A stretch of DNA of 64,000 nt from contig JAAONU010000009.1 of the NCBI GenBank assembly GCA_012932295.1, positions 7,853,535 to 7,917,534 on the forward strand, written 5' to 3'. Below are positions 37,101 to 52,100 of the stretch, one piece after another. The notes under the pieces are model-generated. The model saw nothing but the letters and a program-made list of their open reading frames with translations, ran no database searches and had not been told where the DNA came from. Origin of the DNA: Cyclina sinensis. Taxonomy: Eukaryota > Mollusca > Bivalvia > Venerida > Veneridae. Position 1 is the first letter of the stretch, and every line of letters starts with the position of its first letter. Position numbers and translations under genes: made by a program.

Positions 37101-40100
37101 TATAATGATTTACTAAACTAAAGAATTATCAAGGTAATAACAAACCTGTCAACATAATATTTCTTGTAATCATCCGGGAAGTTGGTCTGGAAAGCACGAA
37201 TGTCATGAGTTCTGGCAGTGAGACCGAGATGAAGCAGGAATGGGGTCGGAGGTTCCGGTTTCTCCCATAATGCATCTTCCTTCCTGCGTACACGCTCACA
37301 CTCTAATTTCTCTTCATCGGGTGATAATTTACTAATTGGTGGTAAAGTCTATGAAGCAGAAAAGTATTTTTTTTATAAATATACTGATAAAATACAAACA
37401 CAACACATGTTTTTTTTAAATTCCAAATATTGTATCACATATGGTCTGTGCATCTGTAATTTCTAGAAAATAGACTACACTTGCCTACAAAAACTGCATG
37501 CCAATTTTTTTCTGCAATGACAATATTTTGAGTCTGCATGGACTGAAACTAAAACTTAGTCTTTCCTATTATTCTACAATATCTGAAAAATACTTAACCT
37601 AAGTTTTAGTTTAAAGAAAGATGACAGATTTTAACAGACTGACCATAAGACCATCAGTGTGATGTCATTAGAGTGATGTCACCTCACTAATTTTACGTAA
37701 GTGAAGATTAACTAAAGAAGATACCCTATATTTTGCCAGGTCAGCTGAGTCTGTGCTACTTCTGATACCATCTTCCATGGTCTTCAGTCTAGATAGTGGC
37801 CTTTCCTGAAAACAGTCACATCAGTAACCTTAATTTTTTCCTAGACGTATTTCAAGCTATTTGTAAACAATGTTGCAATGAGATTATTTCAAGCACTCAC
37901 TTATTACCTTGTACATTGAATATAAGCCATTTTGATATTGACTTATCATGACCTACTGTGTTTCCTATTTATAAAATCTAAAGATCACCCCTCTTGATAT
38001 TTAATTAGTTCATGAAAAATAAGGGTCATCATAAAGTCAGCTGGTTAAAATACTTACTGAAACTTCAGGACTGCCGATTCTCTTGTCAGCATCCAGGTCA
38101 TTCTCTGTTATGGTAAACTCATATTTCTGCCTCATTCTTTCTGCCTCCCACTCATTCAGTTTCTCCCTGTATTCTCCATATTCCACTTGATCTGTCACCT
38201 AGTAAAGGACATATTATATTATATTAAAATTTCTGTTGCTTATAGTTTTCTCTTTAGATATGAAGTAAATATTTGTTGCAAATTTTTGTTCAATTTAAAT
38301 TGAGATCATTTCATAGTCTTTGACAACTGAAACCTGTTACCAGTCCACAAGCAGGTTGTCTGTGAAAAAACTGCAGTGTTAAAATTAAGGCTATTCAAGC
38401 AGACGTCATGAAATATTATCTATCATATCAACAGTAACAAAAAACAGAAAAAGTACTTGTCTACTGAAATACATCTTTTTTAAAATTTATGAAGAACTTT
38501 GTAAATTGTGAAAAAGTATAAAAAAGAGCAACTGACAACTTTTTTTGAGTCTGTTAAAAAGCTCAGAAAAAAAATCTAAAAATAGTTATTACCTCACAGA
38601 CAAGGTCAAGGTCATAGAAAGATGGCTGTCCACAAGCAATAAAGATGACTCGGCACATTTTACTTTCTCCAGGACTGAGATAACCTCTTACTGGTGCTAT
38701 AGATAAATACTGAAACAAGCAATGTAAGAAATTTTGTTGGTATTAACCTTGACTATTTACAAAATAGAAATAATTAGTGTTGGTAATACAATATATTTGG
38801 CCTTTCCTTTCCACAGTGTTTGAAATGAAATGAGCCATGAAGGCTTTCAAATACCTTCTCACTGTTATTGTGACAAGCCTTTATGGCTTTTGAAATCACT
38901 TAAATTACTGAGATCTCTTTTGTCCAAAAAAATAAATATAAACCACTGGAAGTCTTTTTTTAGACTCTCAACGAAAGTTATCGTAAGGTCAGAAACTATT
39001 TTCATTATGTGATTCTACACGCTAAGATGTACATATTATCTGAAATGGAATACACAAAGTCACTCACCTGACTATCAGCTGGACATGTGACATGCCATTC
39101 AAAGGTGACAGGTCTATTTTTAGATCTGTTAGTAATGAATACCATCCTACGACCACGACAAAATAATGGAAGGTTTCCAAATGATATCCTTTCTTGAGAC
39201 AGGAATGCAAGCTGGGAAAAATTAGAAGTTAGAATTAATAAACCCTGAAAGTTAAATTTTACTGAAAAGAGAAGATAATTTAAATACAGCACTTGCAATA
39301 CACACTCTAAATTCAATAAAGTGAATTGCAATAAATGTGATTACATTGTACAATGAACTCATTATCAGGTGTGTTCAATATGTTTTACTTGAAATTAAAA
39401 ATGTGAAAGATTCAGTTTATAAAAAAATGAACAGGTGTGATGTTTATCCGAAAAATCTAATTTCAACTGTTGTTCTTTCACATCATAACATAAAAGATTA
39501 AAATCTCTTGTTTTTCAAAATCTTTCTAGAAGACTAGCTATTATAAAAACAAAGAATTTTTACAGGTTCCATACCTGACCTGGAACTGCGACACTTTGTA
39601 CGCCAGGTACCCCTGTAAGATCTTGCTGGTCTGTCAATGGCATTGTGTCTCCCATAATCCTCTTGTCATAACCAACACCTGTGAATGTGACTATTGCTGT
39701 GTCTCCATTATGCACATGAATAGGTACATCAACCTAAAATGATAAATTGTAGTTTCAAATTTAAAGTTGTTTCAACCACTTTTTACATTTGTCAAACTTT
39801 CTGAAACTAACTTACGAAACTTGTCCCAGATTTTGTTCATTACAGCTAGATACATGTAAGTTTAGACTTAGTTTAGATTTGTCACTGAGAATAAGACATT
39901 TCAAACTAATTTCTTGCTCTTTACAAAAAATCACACAATACCACAATCTTTTTAATCAATATCTTATTTTTTTCCCCCCAAAAACATAAATCATTTTATA
40001 TAAAAAATAATTCTTGACTGTATAAAATTTCTGAAAATAGCAGTTCTAAGCAGTCTGACAGCTGTTCTGATACTATGCTTCTGTTTGTAATTCATGCAAA

Positions 40101-43100
40101 AAGCTTGCAAAACAGGTATATAAAAAAATTATGTACCGAAACATCCAATACAGGATTTTTGTACACACATGCATACAGATACTAAAATATATTTATAAGG
40201 TCACACGGTACAAACTGAGTTGTATGACCAGACAGATAAAATAAGTGAAGTTATGTCACATGTATCTTGATAACAAATTTACCATGTAAGTCTTGGCTTC
40301 AATAGGTGAAAACCTCCATTCAATATTGAGTGAGCGACCTGGTGGTATCTCTCCAGTGGGGTTCAAACACTCAAAGATGGGCTGGTCAAAGTTCTCTTGC
40401 TTGATAAGCTCTAGGGGTGTGAGGTCAAACTGGTACTGCACAGGTAAGGCTCCTCCGTTGTACAGCTCATATACCTGGTGAATAATTCTTTTTTCATTAA
40501 TGTTGCTAAAGTATCCTATGTACTATTCTCTTTAAACTTTTATACTTTTTTGATCAATAAGTGATGTTGGAAAATTAAGTTATGACTTACATTGTTCAAA
40601 CAAATATGAACGCAAGGTCTGAAACAAATGAAAAAAGGCTATAGGAAATAAAAACATTAGACTTAACAACGAAAGAATTAAGATGATTTACACCCCCAAA
40701 AAAAGCCACAACTCTGCTGTTCTAAATAATTCAAACACAAAGTCTGGTGGCTTTCAAACAATAAAATTTGCTCTAAAACAAAGTTTGTTGAATGTTTTCG
40801 CAGGCTTTTGAAAACTGATATAAAATTTCTGAAGTTAAACATCAACAGACCTGTTTTGGACTAATCTTTTCTCCAACTGGCACTGGTGTAAACATGTGCT
40901 TGCTTGATGGGAAATGAATGTATCTTCTATCGGAATCCACAGTTACACCAATGAAATTTAGCTGAAAAATAATTCAACACTTGTTAAATATACCAAAAGA
41001 AGCCTAGGATGACTGATAATGAAACATTTTAGCAAATGTAATCAGTAACAATGAAAAACTCCATTGCTGTGAGCTGCACCTTAACTCTAGACCTTTGCAC
41101 TGCACATTTAAGTCAATGTCCCCAGTGACCCAATGATGCTCAAGGTCACAATATGAAGTGTGAGCATTTATTTTTATGTCTGTCCTATACAGTCTAAGCT
41201 TCATGACATTTCATGCCACTGGTAAACTATTCATCTCAATGAGACACTTGGTAAGATGTTAAGAGAAGACTGTGATTTCATGAAAGTGAAAGATTTGACA
41301 GATGAACAAACTCAAAACATATTTTCAGCACAAATCTTACCAGTATTTCCCTGCCCCTTGCCAACTTGAGCAGTACAGGTAGCCTGTCTGTTCCTGCCAT
41401 GGTATGTTTGTACTGGAATGTGACAGTACCACACTCCCCTGGCTGTAACTTGCCTTTCTTTGGTTCTATTGTAAACAGATTATTATCCATGACTTTCATC
41501 TGAAAATATAGAAAAATTATCTCAGTGACTGCAACTTGAAGTAAAAATGTACATGTAAATTAAGAAGATACATTTTTTAAAAGGTGTCAAGATCTTAGAT
41601 AGAATGAATGCATCAAATACTCTACAGTGGTGCCCAAATCATAAAAAAATGAAAAAAAAAAACAAACAAAAAAACCCCAAAAAAACAAGTCCAAGTGCAC
41701 CAGAAAAGGACTATAGAACATCACTGCTACAAAGTCTCTTATTCATTTATGGTAAATGAGTGAAAAGTTTCAAACAGGTATGGGTGTAAATAGGTTACCA
41801 AAAAAAGGGTAAACAATGGATATTTCACAACTGGACTCATTCGCACAACACTCATATTCCAGACAGAAGGTAATCCTATTCCTACCTCATGTAATTCATC
41901 TTCATCAAATTCTCCTGTCTCTGCCCAATACTCTAGCTCCATATGAAGGTCTGAGGGAAACAGGAATGCCCTACAGAACAAAAGTAGGTCATTGTTAATG
42001 TATCTTAAAAGAGGGCAATATTCAGCAATACTGACCTAAAGTGACAGTCAATCATATCAACCAATCCCTTTGCCTAATTCTCTATAAACAGTAAAATCAG
42101 AACTTGAATAAATAAAAGAAGAATGCTGCAAATTTTTTTAACTGTTTTGAAAGAGGCTGTTAGGCAAAAAATTTAACACATAAAACTTATATATAATATC
42201 AACTTATCATATGAAGTGACTGCCAGAAAGGAATTTATCCTGGGAAAGTTTCAATCTCTGCAAACTTACCATTCTGTAGCAACAGTGCCAGTGTTTTCAA
42301 ACATCAGGTTTACAACACAAGGTTCACTACCCAACGGAGCCGCACTGAAGTTGAAGTCCATAATAGCGCGGGTGTAGACAGGTGGACGTCTCTGGTGACT
42401 GTGGCGTGTTTGTACACTGTACATTAGTTCACGAGCAGATGGGTCATTGTCGAGACATACATTGAGACTGCAATAAAAAATAAAACATATTTGTGTCTGT
42501 TTTAATGTGCAATAATGAATATTCTTGTATCTTCTTGCACTAAAATGGATCAGACGAAAAACGCCTGAAACGAATTGGTTTTTAAAGTTTAAATGTGTGT
42601 ATAATAATGATAATTGTTCCTTATTTTAGACTTTATTTCATTCAAATTGTTGGTCTCTGCATGATTCTGAAATGTTCAGTGTTATCAAAGAAATTTTAAT
42701 GCACTTGAAACTAACAGGTGTATAAATTTGTATTTTCAGAAATTGATCATCAAATGGATTTTACCAACAAAAGATGAGGAAACTAAAGTAACTGATAAGT
42801 AACTTACCAAAAATATTCTTTGACAAAAAAAAAAAATGTAAATATCTTTTGATGCCAAATTCATTGATTAAAATGAACAATGTCTAACCTGTCAAGAGAG
42901 AACAGTGACCACAGTTGTTTCTTACTGATGCCCACAGCACTACCATAACATCTAGCATCTGTTATAGACATTGTCGGGAACACACCAGTAGCTAAAATGT
43001 GACATAAATGCTGGGGCTCTTGTGTTGAGAATCGATCTTCATCTAGCAAAAAAAAATGAGTACACATTTTAACAAATGAAGCAACCACATTTTTGACAAC

Positions 43101-46100
43101 AGCTTGAAATACTAGTGCACACAATGCTATGTTCTCAGCATTTATACTCCTGTGTAGGATGGTATTAGAAATTCACTCTTTAAAAAATTTATTCCTGAAC
43201 CATCCTTTCTCATTTAATGAATATACTATTTTTTTCTGAAAATGAAAATAGACTATTTAGATAAATATTAGACAATTCTCTCTGTGTGTTTTTTTTTTGA
43301 ACATTTGAACTTCTGAAATTAACCTCTGAAATTTATTATTTTTCTTTTCCAAGATATGATATGTGATATTCACAAAATAGCAAGTCATTTTTTAAAAACT
43401 TTAATGCCCCCACCTCCCAAAAAATCTAAAAAATATTAGAATCTTGGTCACAGAAAAGAATATTATGCTCAGCTAAAATGTTTTTAAGAGTATATGTATC
43501 AAATACAAGGACTGTTGATGCAAATAAATATTACCTTCTGGTGTGATAAGCTGGTATGAAATAGCAAACTGATATGTTACTCTTCTTACTGGTCTAACCA
43601 TAGCTGAGATAATCTGCCGAGACCTGGCTGGTATAACACCTTCTACCTTGTCTAGTTCTAGACCTAAATAGAAACATATATATTAGATATAATCAAATCT
43701 GCCGAGACCTGGCTGGTATAACACCTTCCATCTTGTCTAGTTCTAGACCTAAATAGAAACAAATATAGGTAGAATTATCAAATCTATTTATTTAATTGTT
43801 TTGTTTCAAATTTCTAAATCCTACAAATGGCCAAGCAAAAAACATCCATGCTTCTCTGTGGAAATGAAAAAAAAAAGACAGGCAACATGACCTGGGAAGG
43901 TGGCAAGGCTGAATAGTCATTATTGTGGCATATAATTACTGTAATATGTTTCTAACCTATATAAATGTGTACATAAAAGTCAATGGCGAAATGGCAAACA
44001 AAATTTCTATAGAAAGTACATTTCACTGTTCTGTAGAAAAGGGTAAATTGGCAGCAACCAAACATGATGACAACCTGTGCCTTCCTGCATGTTCAGTTAA
44101 TAGTACAGATCAAGCTGATGTAATATTACCTATCATATCAGATCTGGTCATCTCATCTGGGTATGGTCCATCCAGTGTTTGGTCTACAGATAGTCTATAA
44201 TGTAGACTACAGATACTATTGTTGAACAGAGTGATATGCTTAGAGGCTGAACTTCCCACTATCACATCTCCAAAGTCCAAGTAACTTTCTTCTGCCTAGA
44301 AAATAAAACAACAAATTTTTAATTTAACAGAGTGATGAAATAAGTGTAAAATAAGAAAATGGTGGATTCAGATTTGACAGCAATAATCCATTTTAAGTAT
44401 CAAAAGTAAATATTCTACGTTAACAAAATTTCTTGGTAAGGGTTGAATTAGCCCTGGACATTTATGTTTCCTATAACCAATGGCATTTCTTTAAAACTGT
44501 GTTAATACTGTTATTGCTCTTGAAACACTTACATTATATCTGAAGTACCGTAATGTAACAACTATATGCTTATCAGCACATAGCAGAAATATCAAAGAAA
44601 TGAAAGTTTGTAAACAATTTGGTGTTTTCTCTGAAATAATGTTAATCTGATTAGAAAATGAGAAAAAGATCTCTTAACACTTTGGCATATTCTCTACATG
44701 TTAAACAGTGATTACACATAGGGTCATATACATGTACCTTAAAATATCAGTGCAGCCTTTAGGAAATAAGAACACATCATTTTCAGCAAACAAAATGATT
44801 AAAGTTGAAAAATAATAAACCTTAAAAATACCTTGATATCTCCGATAGAGCCTTCACCAATTGCTCTGACATCAAATTGTTTCTTCTTCCCTCCAGAGGA
44901 AGTTGAACTGAACCCCTGACCCCAAACAACAAGGGCTGGCTTCATCACATATTTCTGCTCTTGTTTGGGAACAAAGGACCAAATCTGAGACTGTAAAAGA
45001 TGTCAAGTTTTGAATACAATGTACAAAATTAAAAGGAAAACTAATCATTTTAATAAAAAAAACTATTCAGCACCTTTGTAAAGTGTACTAGTTTGCTACA
45101 TATTCTTATGAACATGAAAGTCTGTAACAGAAAGATGCAATTCAACCCAGACCAGGATTCAAACTCTGATCTCCCGCCTGACAGGCCAACACTGTAACCA
45201 CTGAGCCAAAGACTCGATTCCCTGATGCAGTTATCAAGGGTGTATATACAATACAATATAAGTTTATACAATTATAGGAAGGTGTACACTAACCATAACA
45301 ATATACATTATCTTACTGTATGATGTACCAATCATGTACAGAAAAATATTGAAAGTGCACCTAGACAGATTTGAAATCATTCAAATACTGATGAATGTTT
45401 TACCAAAATGAGACTGTAGACATCATTCTAACACTATTATGTTACATACCGATTCAAAAAATGAAATGTTAAATTTTTTTTTATTCAGAGACAATGTTTT
45501 ACCAGGATGTGATTTTATTACGAGTGTAAGAACTTGTATGTGTAATTGAACTATTGAAAACCACTCTCCCGATAAAAAAATAGTATCATTAGAGGTCATA
45601 TTGCAGCTAGTAATTAACTAGTTTTAGAAGAAATAGAAAAAACATTTATGATATTACATTTCTTCATGATTAATTCTCCCCAGGATACAATTTAACAGGT
45701 GTAAGCATTAAGATGTGAAATGGGACTATACATTTACCTGACTTTCATTAGGCTGAATGATTCCGGACTCTGGTGTTACTAAGAGAAGGTTCTTGTCTGC
45801 AAATCTCAACTTCCATTCAAACCTTGATTCAAACATAAAAAGAAATTTTCAAATTGCATTCAACAATAGAAAGTCTTGTGATTTTGTTTTTCTGTGCTCT
45901 TTTCATGACATAAATGCCATACATAGTTTGTATGTAAAGAAAAAAAAAGACTTTATGTTGACTGTCTATGAATGCACACTGCTTTTCAACTAAGAAGAAT
46001 TATAGAAAAGAAAAATAGTTTGTTTATACCCTAAACAAGTGACATAAATGCCATACATAGTTTGTATGTAAAGAAAAAAAAAGACTTTATGTTGACTGTC

Positions 46101-49100
46101 TATGAATGCACACTGCTTTTCAACTAAGAAGAATTATAGAAAAGAAAAATAGTTTGTTTATACCCTAAACAAGTGACATGATAGGTTTAAAAAAAATCAA
46201 TAATGCATGTCTTTATCTGCATGATCCTTATTTCTTTATCAATTTTGTTGTTATTTTAATGGATAATGATGTTGTTGTTGTAATTTTAAGATATCAATTA
46301 ACTATGATAAGTATAATTTTACCCACAGGTTTTGAGGAAATGTTTGTTTACCTGAGTGGTATTCTTGAGACATTTTTGATACTGTATGTTCGTTTAGATG
46401 AAGTTCCAATGCAGGTTGGTTTAAAGAACATTTCTCCTTGTGTGTCCAACAACACTTGCGGGGCCTCAGCAGAGCCTGCCAGTTGTAGTTCCTGAAAAAT
46501 CAATCAAGATATTTTTAGAAATGAAATTTCCACTGAAGATATTTTTTGAAATTAAATTTGTAATGAAGATATTTATAGAAATGAAACTGCCAATCAAAAT
46601 AACTTTTTAACTGAAACTGTCAATCACCATTCTTTACATTAGAAAAGAAATTACACAATGCTGAGTCCATAATTTAGTTGTACATATTATTCACTGTTTT
46701 CTTTATACTTGAAAGCAGAAAATGATTCAAACTGAAATTAATACAAGAGATGACTTGACAGATCTTCGATACATCCTTAGAAACACAATAATTATTTTTT
46801 TCATTAAAAACTTTTTTTTTTCCATGTTAAAATGTTACTTGGCGATGAACATGTATGTGTTTTTGCCAATAAATATTTGACTTGACTTGACTTTTTTTAA
46901 CCAACAGAAATGGAACAATTGTAATTTACACTTTTCTTGCTATTTCTTTTTATATCCAGGAGACTCCGAAGAAATTGAAAATCAAGGTGACTTTCCAAAA
47001 TTATTTATAATGTGAGACCACTTAAAATAAAAATCTTACATTAAAAACTACAACAAATGTCAGTAAAAATCTAAACTAAACCCACTTCAAGACTTTTTCA
47101 AGCTACATGTAACTGTTCATAAAGGAACTGCAATCCTGGTGAACAACCACACACGCACAATCATCCTTACCTTATCATATTTTTTGTTATCATTTAGTCT
47201 CATTTTCATCTTGTGTTTGTACGTTTTCACTTCTTTTGGAGTGATTTTCACCACAAATATCTGCCGCTGACCTTTCATCAAAGCTTTTTCAGGTTTCACG
47301 GAGTATATACTGAAAAACAAATATCATAAAATACATGTATTGAACAAAAAATAAATAAAATCTGTCAGAACTTGATTCCCTGAACTGGAAAAGTACACAA
47401 AATTTCAGTCTATTCTGATTCCATTTGATATGTTTCTACTTTATTCCCCACAAACCCATTCTTCCACTAAACAAAATTCTATTCAATATTTTCAACAGAA
47501 GCTGCAGCAAAAAATGTTGTATTTTACTCATATTTTTCTATTTTTAATACCTTTAACAGTTCATAAGTAGTGTGGTCAGATAATTACCTTTGTTGCTAGA
47601 TAATACGAGAATATGAATTATATCCTCTACAAATACTGGTCAAATTTTTCCATCAGCAGAATGAATATTATAGTATGTGTAAACTTACTTTGCAGGATCC
47701 TTCTCTAAATCAAACAGTATAGGAGTTGTTCCCAGGTTGGTCATCAGCACCGTTCTGTATGTCGACTCTTTAGCATTCACCGCAGGGAACACCAGGTTTT
47801 CTGTGTCAAGCTCATACTTGGGTAGGAATGTCTCATTGTTTGGCATGAATGTATGACCTACAGGTATAAAGGAAACACATTATATATGATTAGATTTGAA
47901 ATCACTGTTATTCTCATTCATGACATCTGTATTCTACACCACATAAAAAATTCAGTACTTCCACTTCAATACATGTTTTTTTTCCTTCAGTTGAAAAAAA
48001 AATGTGTCATTTAAAGCAATGTTTATTTCAGAAAGATAATTTCATGAAGTTTTCACAAACATATTTCAAAGGAGCAGCTACCCTGATTATCTTGTGTCAT
48101 TATTTTCTTACTGAATAAAAAGACAAGTGATCAGCAATTTTTTAGAAACTTGTTTTGACCTTTTTACAGTCATCATCATACTTTAAACGAAACAATGATA
48201 TGCCAAAACCAGTTGCCTAGTGTTGAAATGGTAACTGTTTTACTTTTTTTTTTCATTCTGCCAGCCATTGTGTTTACCTTTGTGACAAAACAAAAACATT
48301 TATCAGCCTACACATCCACCTCAGACAGTATAAGATCTACATGGCTACCATGTTTGCTACTCATCTCTATCTATCATAGCTTATTTATTGTTGGTACCAG
48401 CTACCCATATGACTGATGCCCCCTGCAGAGTTTTTAGTATTTCTAGGTTGTTGATGATAGTGCAAGATACAGAAAGCATCACATTTCAGAGACATCCCTG
48501 CTTCTTTTCCATGCTCAGTGTATAGCACTGAACCTAGGTTTAATTTCTCATCTTCATTGCGACTTAGTAAATAAGATTTCAATTTCTTACCCCTAATTGA
48601 CAAATGGTATGGTCCAAACTGAATGATGGAGGAGTCAATTTTTGAAATTTAGTCGAGTTAGGATTAAATATAATCATGTACCTGTGCATGTCAAGGTGAG
48701 ACACCAGGGTGGGCAGTGTGTTGTACTTTCAACCAGTTTATAATCTCGTAGACTCTTGTAGTAGACGTAACACTCCAGTTCAGCACCGAAAAACTGGTTT
48801 GGAGCATTCTGTCATAACGAAAAAGGCATTTATATTAAAACATCTCAGCAGATCTAAACTATTAGCAGTAGATTGATTAAATACATAAATACGAAAGGTC
48901 AGTGCACTTTGCAATAGAACATACTCCAAATTAGCAAGAATTAGGACATTTTATGCTGAATCAGTTTATTACCTAGAAACATCTACGTAAAAATCAAGAA
49001 CAATTAATGTAAGTGATATCAAGGTATTTCAATATCTAACTTCTTTTTCTGAATTGTTTCCCTGTGACTGTACTATGTATAATGTACCTAACAATCGACC

Positions 49101-52100
49101 CTGAGAAAGACAAACACAGGGCCCCAGTATTTCATTTGTAATTTTCACAGAGAATGTTTGAATGACACATGTGCTTTACCATGCCTCTGAAGCATTTGTT
49201 GATCTTAGAGTATATATACAGACAGACTAATCAAATTATTTCACAGAATTCTATTTGATTTTGTACTGCATTTTTCATTCCAACACTAAAGTACTGACTA
49301 GACCAGCTAACGTTTTCAAAGTACACTGTAATTCTGTTCTATAGTGATTCCCTCATATCACATCTGACGAAAATTATGAAATAATTCTTTGGTACTTACT
49401 GGTTTAAATTTGACCTGGAAGGAGCAAGACTTGAGTGGTGGAATATCTATGATCTCTGGGGTCACAGAGAATGTCCTCTCTGGACCTGAAAAATATATAA
49501 GCAATCCTTATGCCTAAGTCCTATCAAAAGGTAATAAATGAGTATATAAACTAAGTATGAATTAGTGCTGTATGTTTCTTTAGAAGGCATGATGAATTAA
49601 GAACCAAGCTGCTTGAATTTTGTTTGATATTCTTTCTGTTTAAGTTACATCAATGTTATTTTTATACATTGCACAATTTTCTATTAAATTTGCATCATAT
49701 TCAGACAGTCTAAAATTCTTTATAAAATTTTTTAGGAAGACTTTAATGAATTCTAAACAACATTTCTGAGAGCAAAGCTCATGATCTGACAAAAATTTAA
49801 ATTTTTCACATAAAAACCTTTTGATTACAATTTACACCATAAGCAGGATATAGCTTACCTCCAATCCACTGGACCGTGACCTTTCCTTTCGTGTGATTGG
49901 TCAGATTTAGAATTTTGTCCTCTGTCACCCTCAAGTTCTGGCAGTTACCAAAATCTACCACATTTATATCTAGGCTAGCATGTGGTACAAAATTCTGAAA
50001 ACAAAACAATATCTAGTACACATCCTGGCAATCTTTTCGTTTCTGTTTAGTTTATCAACTGATTATATTATAATTATCAGCGCTCGAATAAACACTACTA
50101 TCTCATCCCAATCAAATGTATTTATTTCTCTCTCAAAAAAGACACACTTAAAACCTCTACATACATATTTAATGTATTTGATAATCATTCTGATTTTCCA
50201 CTATTTTTTTAAGAAATTAACTCCAATAAAAGACACTTACTACAAATTAGAGAACAATTGTTTTAACAAATGCAGTTTAAGTAAGTTAGCCTATATTTTA
50301 CTTCAGACAATATTCAGGACGACTATACCTACAGTCTAAAGAACATGTTACAGCTTCATAATACACATAAACAGGAAGGAAATAGTTGATCAGCTAGCTT
50401 TTGTTGAACAACATACACCACATAGGTCAGTTTTCTTATAAAGAATTCATATTTCTGCTTTGGTACTTACAATGACATCTGAATGGAATCCATCATTGAA
50501 ATACTCATCCATTGGGGCAAACTGATGTAAAGGATGTTCGGCAGGGTTCTCAACTGTGCCAATCTGCAGAGAGTAAAATAAAGCTCAACTTTCTCCCTTT
50601 TTAAAAAATTTTCTAAGTTTTTACAAAGCTAAAATTTATCTGAAGAAAAACAGATAAGAAAAGGACTTTGGCTATCCTTTCTGAAACCGATAACTTGAAA
50701 AAGAAAACATGAACCATCAAATACTTTATAATTTGACAACATAATTTTAAATAAAAGAGAAAAATTATACACAGTACTGTTACAATATTTTCAGCATTTT
50801 AATACTATAAAACAGAAAGCAGTTTATGAGTTTTTTTTATAATTATAATATTTTTGAATATATGTTCCGAAATCAACTCATCAATGAAAAGGGATTTCAC
50901 TTAATAAGGTCCTGATTTGGAATCATTTTGTACTACCCAAAACCATTACGTAACTGGTAAATTTTTTCAGTGTATTGTACAGTTCAGTTCACCACAGGTG
51001 CTTGAAACCAAATCACTTCCAATAGCTAAAAACACTAATCTTTGCCTGATTTATCTAGTTGTTAAGCCCCACAACAAGACTGCTGGATAAGGGGTAAGGG
51101 AGGGAACTGAGAGATCTACTTGTTGGTATCCTCTCTGGTATAAAGTCACAAACATTATTTTGTTTCAATTTCAAGCCTCTGTTGTTGAAATGCTGTAAAC
51201 ATGATTCCACACCACAGAAAACTCAGAGCACTAACGTACACAACCAGACAGGTGTAGAAAGATCCCATCCACCATTACATTTATACTATTCTCACAATTT
51301 ATTGCAAAGGTAATAATTTCCTTTTATCTTAAATGAATTCTTTGATACAATGAAATGAGTCAAAGACACAGAAAATCATGAAAACTGACAAGGTTCAATA
51401 TGCAGTGTAAAATACAACTTCTGAGAGACGAAGTTTACAGATGAGAACCAAATATGTGCTGTATAAAGTCATAGAAGTTTTAATAAAAGAACAGTCTTGA
51501 AATTTTACAGTTTACAACAAAGACATTAAGATGCTACATAGAGGGTATTTTGATAGAATGTAACACCAAGTACAGGGTGGTCTCATAATACACTTATGTA
51601 GATGTAATGTTTATATCCCAATGAATTTCTGTGAAAGACACTCTACAGGGTGGTGCATATTTTCACAAACATCATTTTTTCACTCACCAATACACCTGAC
51701 CTATGTTCTGACTTTTTCGAATAACTGTTCTCAAAACGTAAATTTTCCAGTGGTACTATTTGATAAGGCTCTTTCTGTTTAAAGTTAGCAATGATAAAAC
51801 ATTATGCATGCTACAAGAAATATTTTACCCTTGGCTGCCCAGTTTTCACTGGAATAAGCTATAATGTGTTTCATAACAATTTTGTGTTTATTAATGAACT
51901 TGCTAAACATTGAACATTAACAACCATCCATTTTTTTGAAGAAATACAAAAAAAGGAAATAACTGGAATAAACAGGAAATTATTAGAACAAACAGCTACG
52001 TGGTAAAACTCAAAAGCAATTGGAAATGCACAAGAGATCTAAAATTATACATAAAGAGGGTTTTTATAAATAGATGTAATTATATAAACACAGTATTTTT

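Noticed and set aside
49980..50339. 119-residue + strand ORF
   Set aside because: Antisense to a CFAP65 intron, low complexity and AT-rich, without start context or domain.
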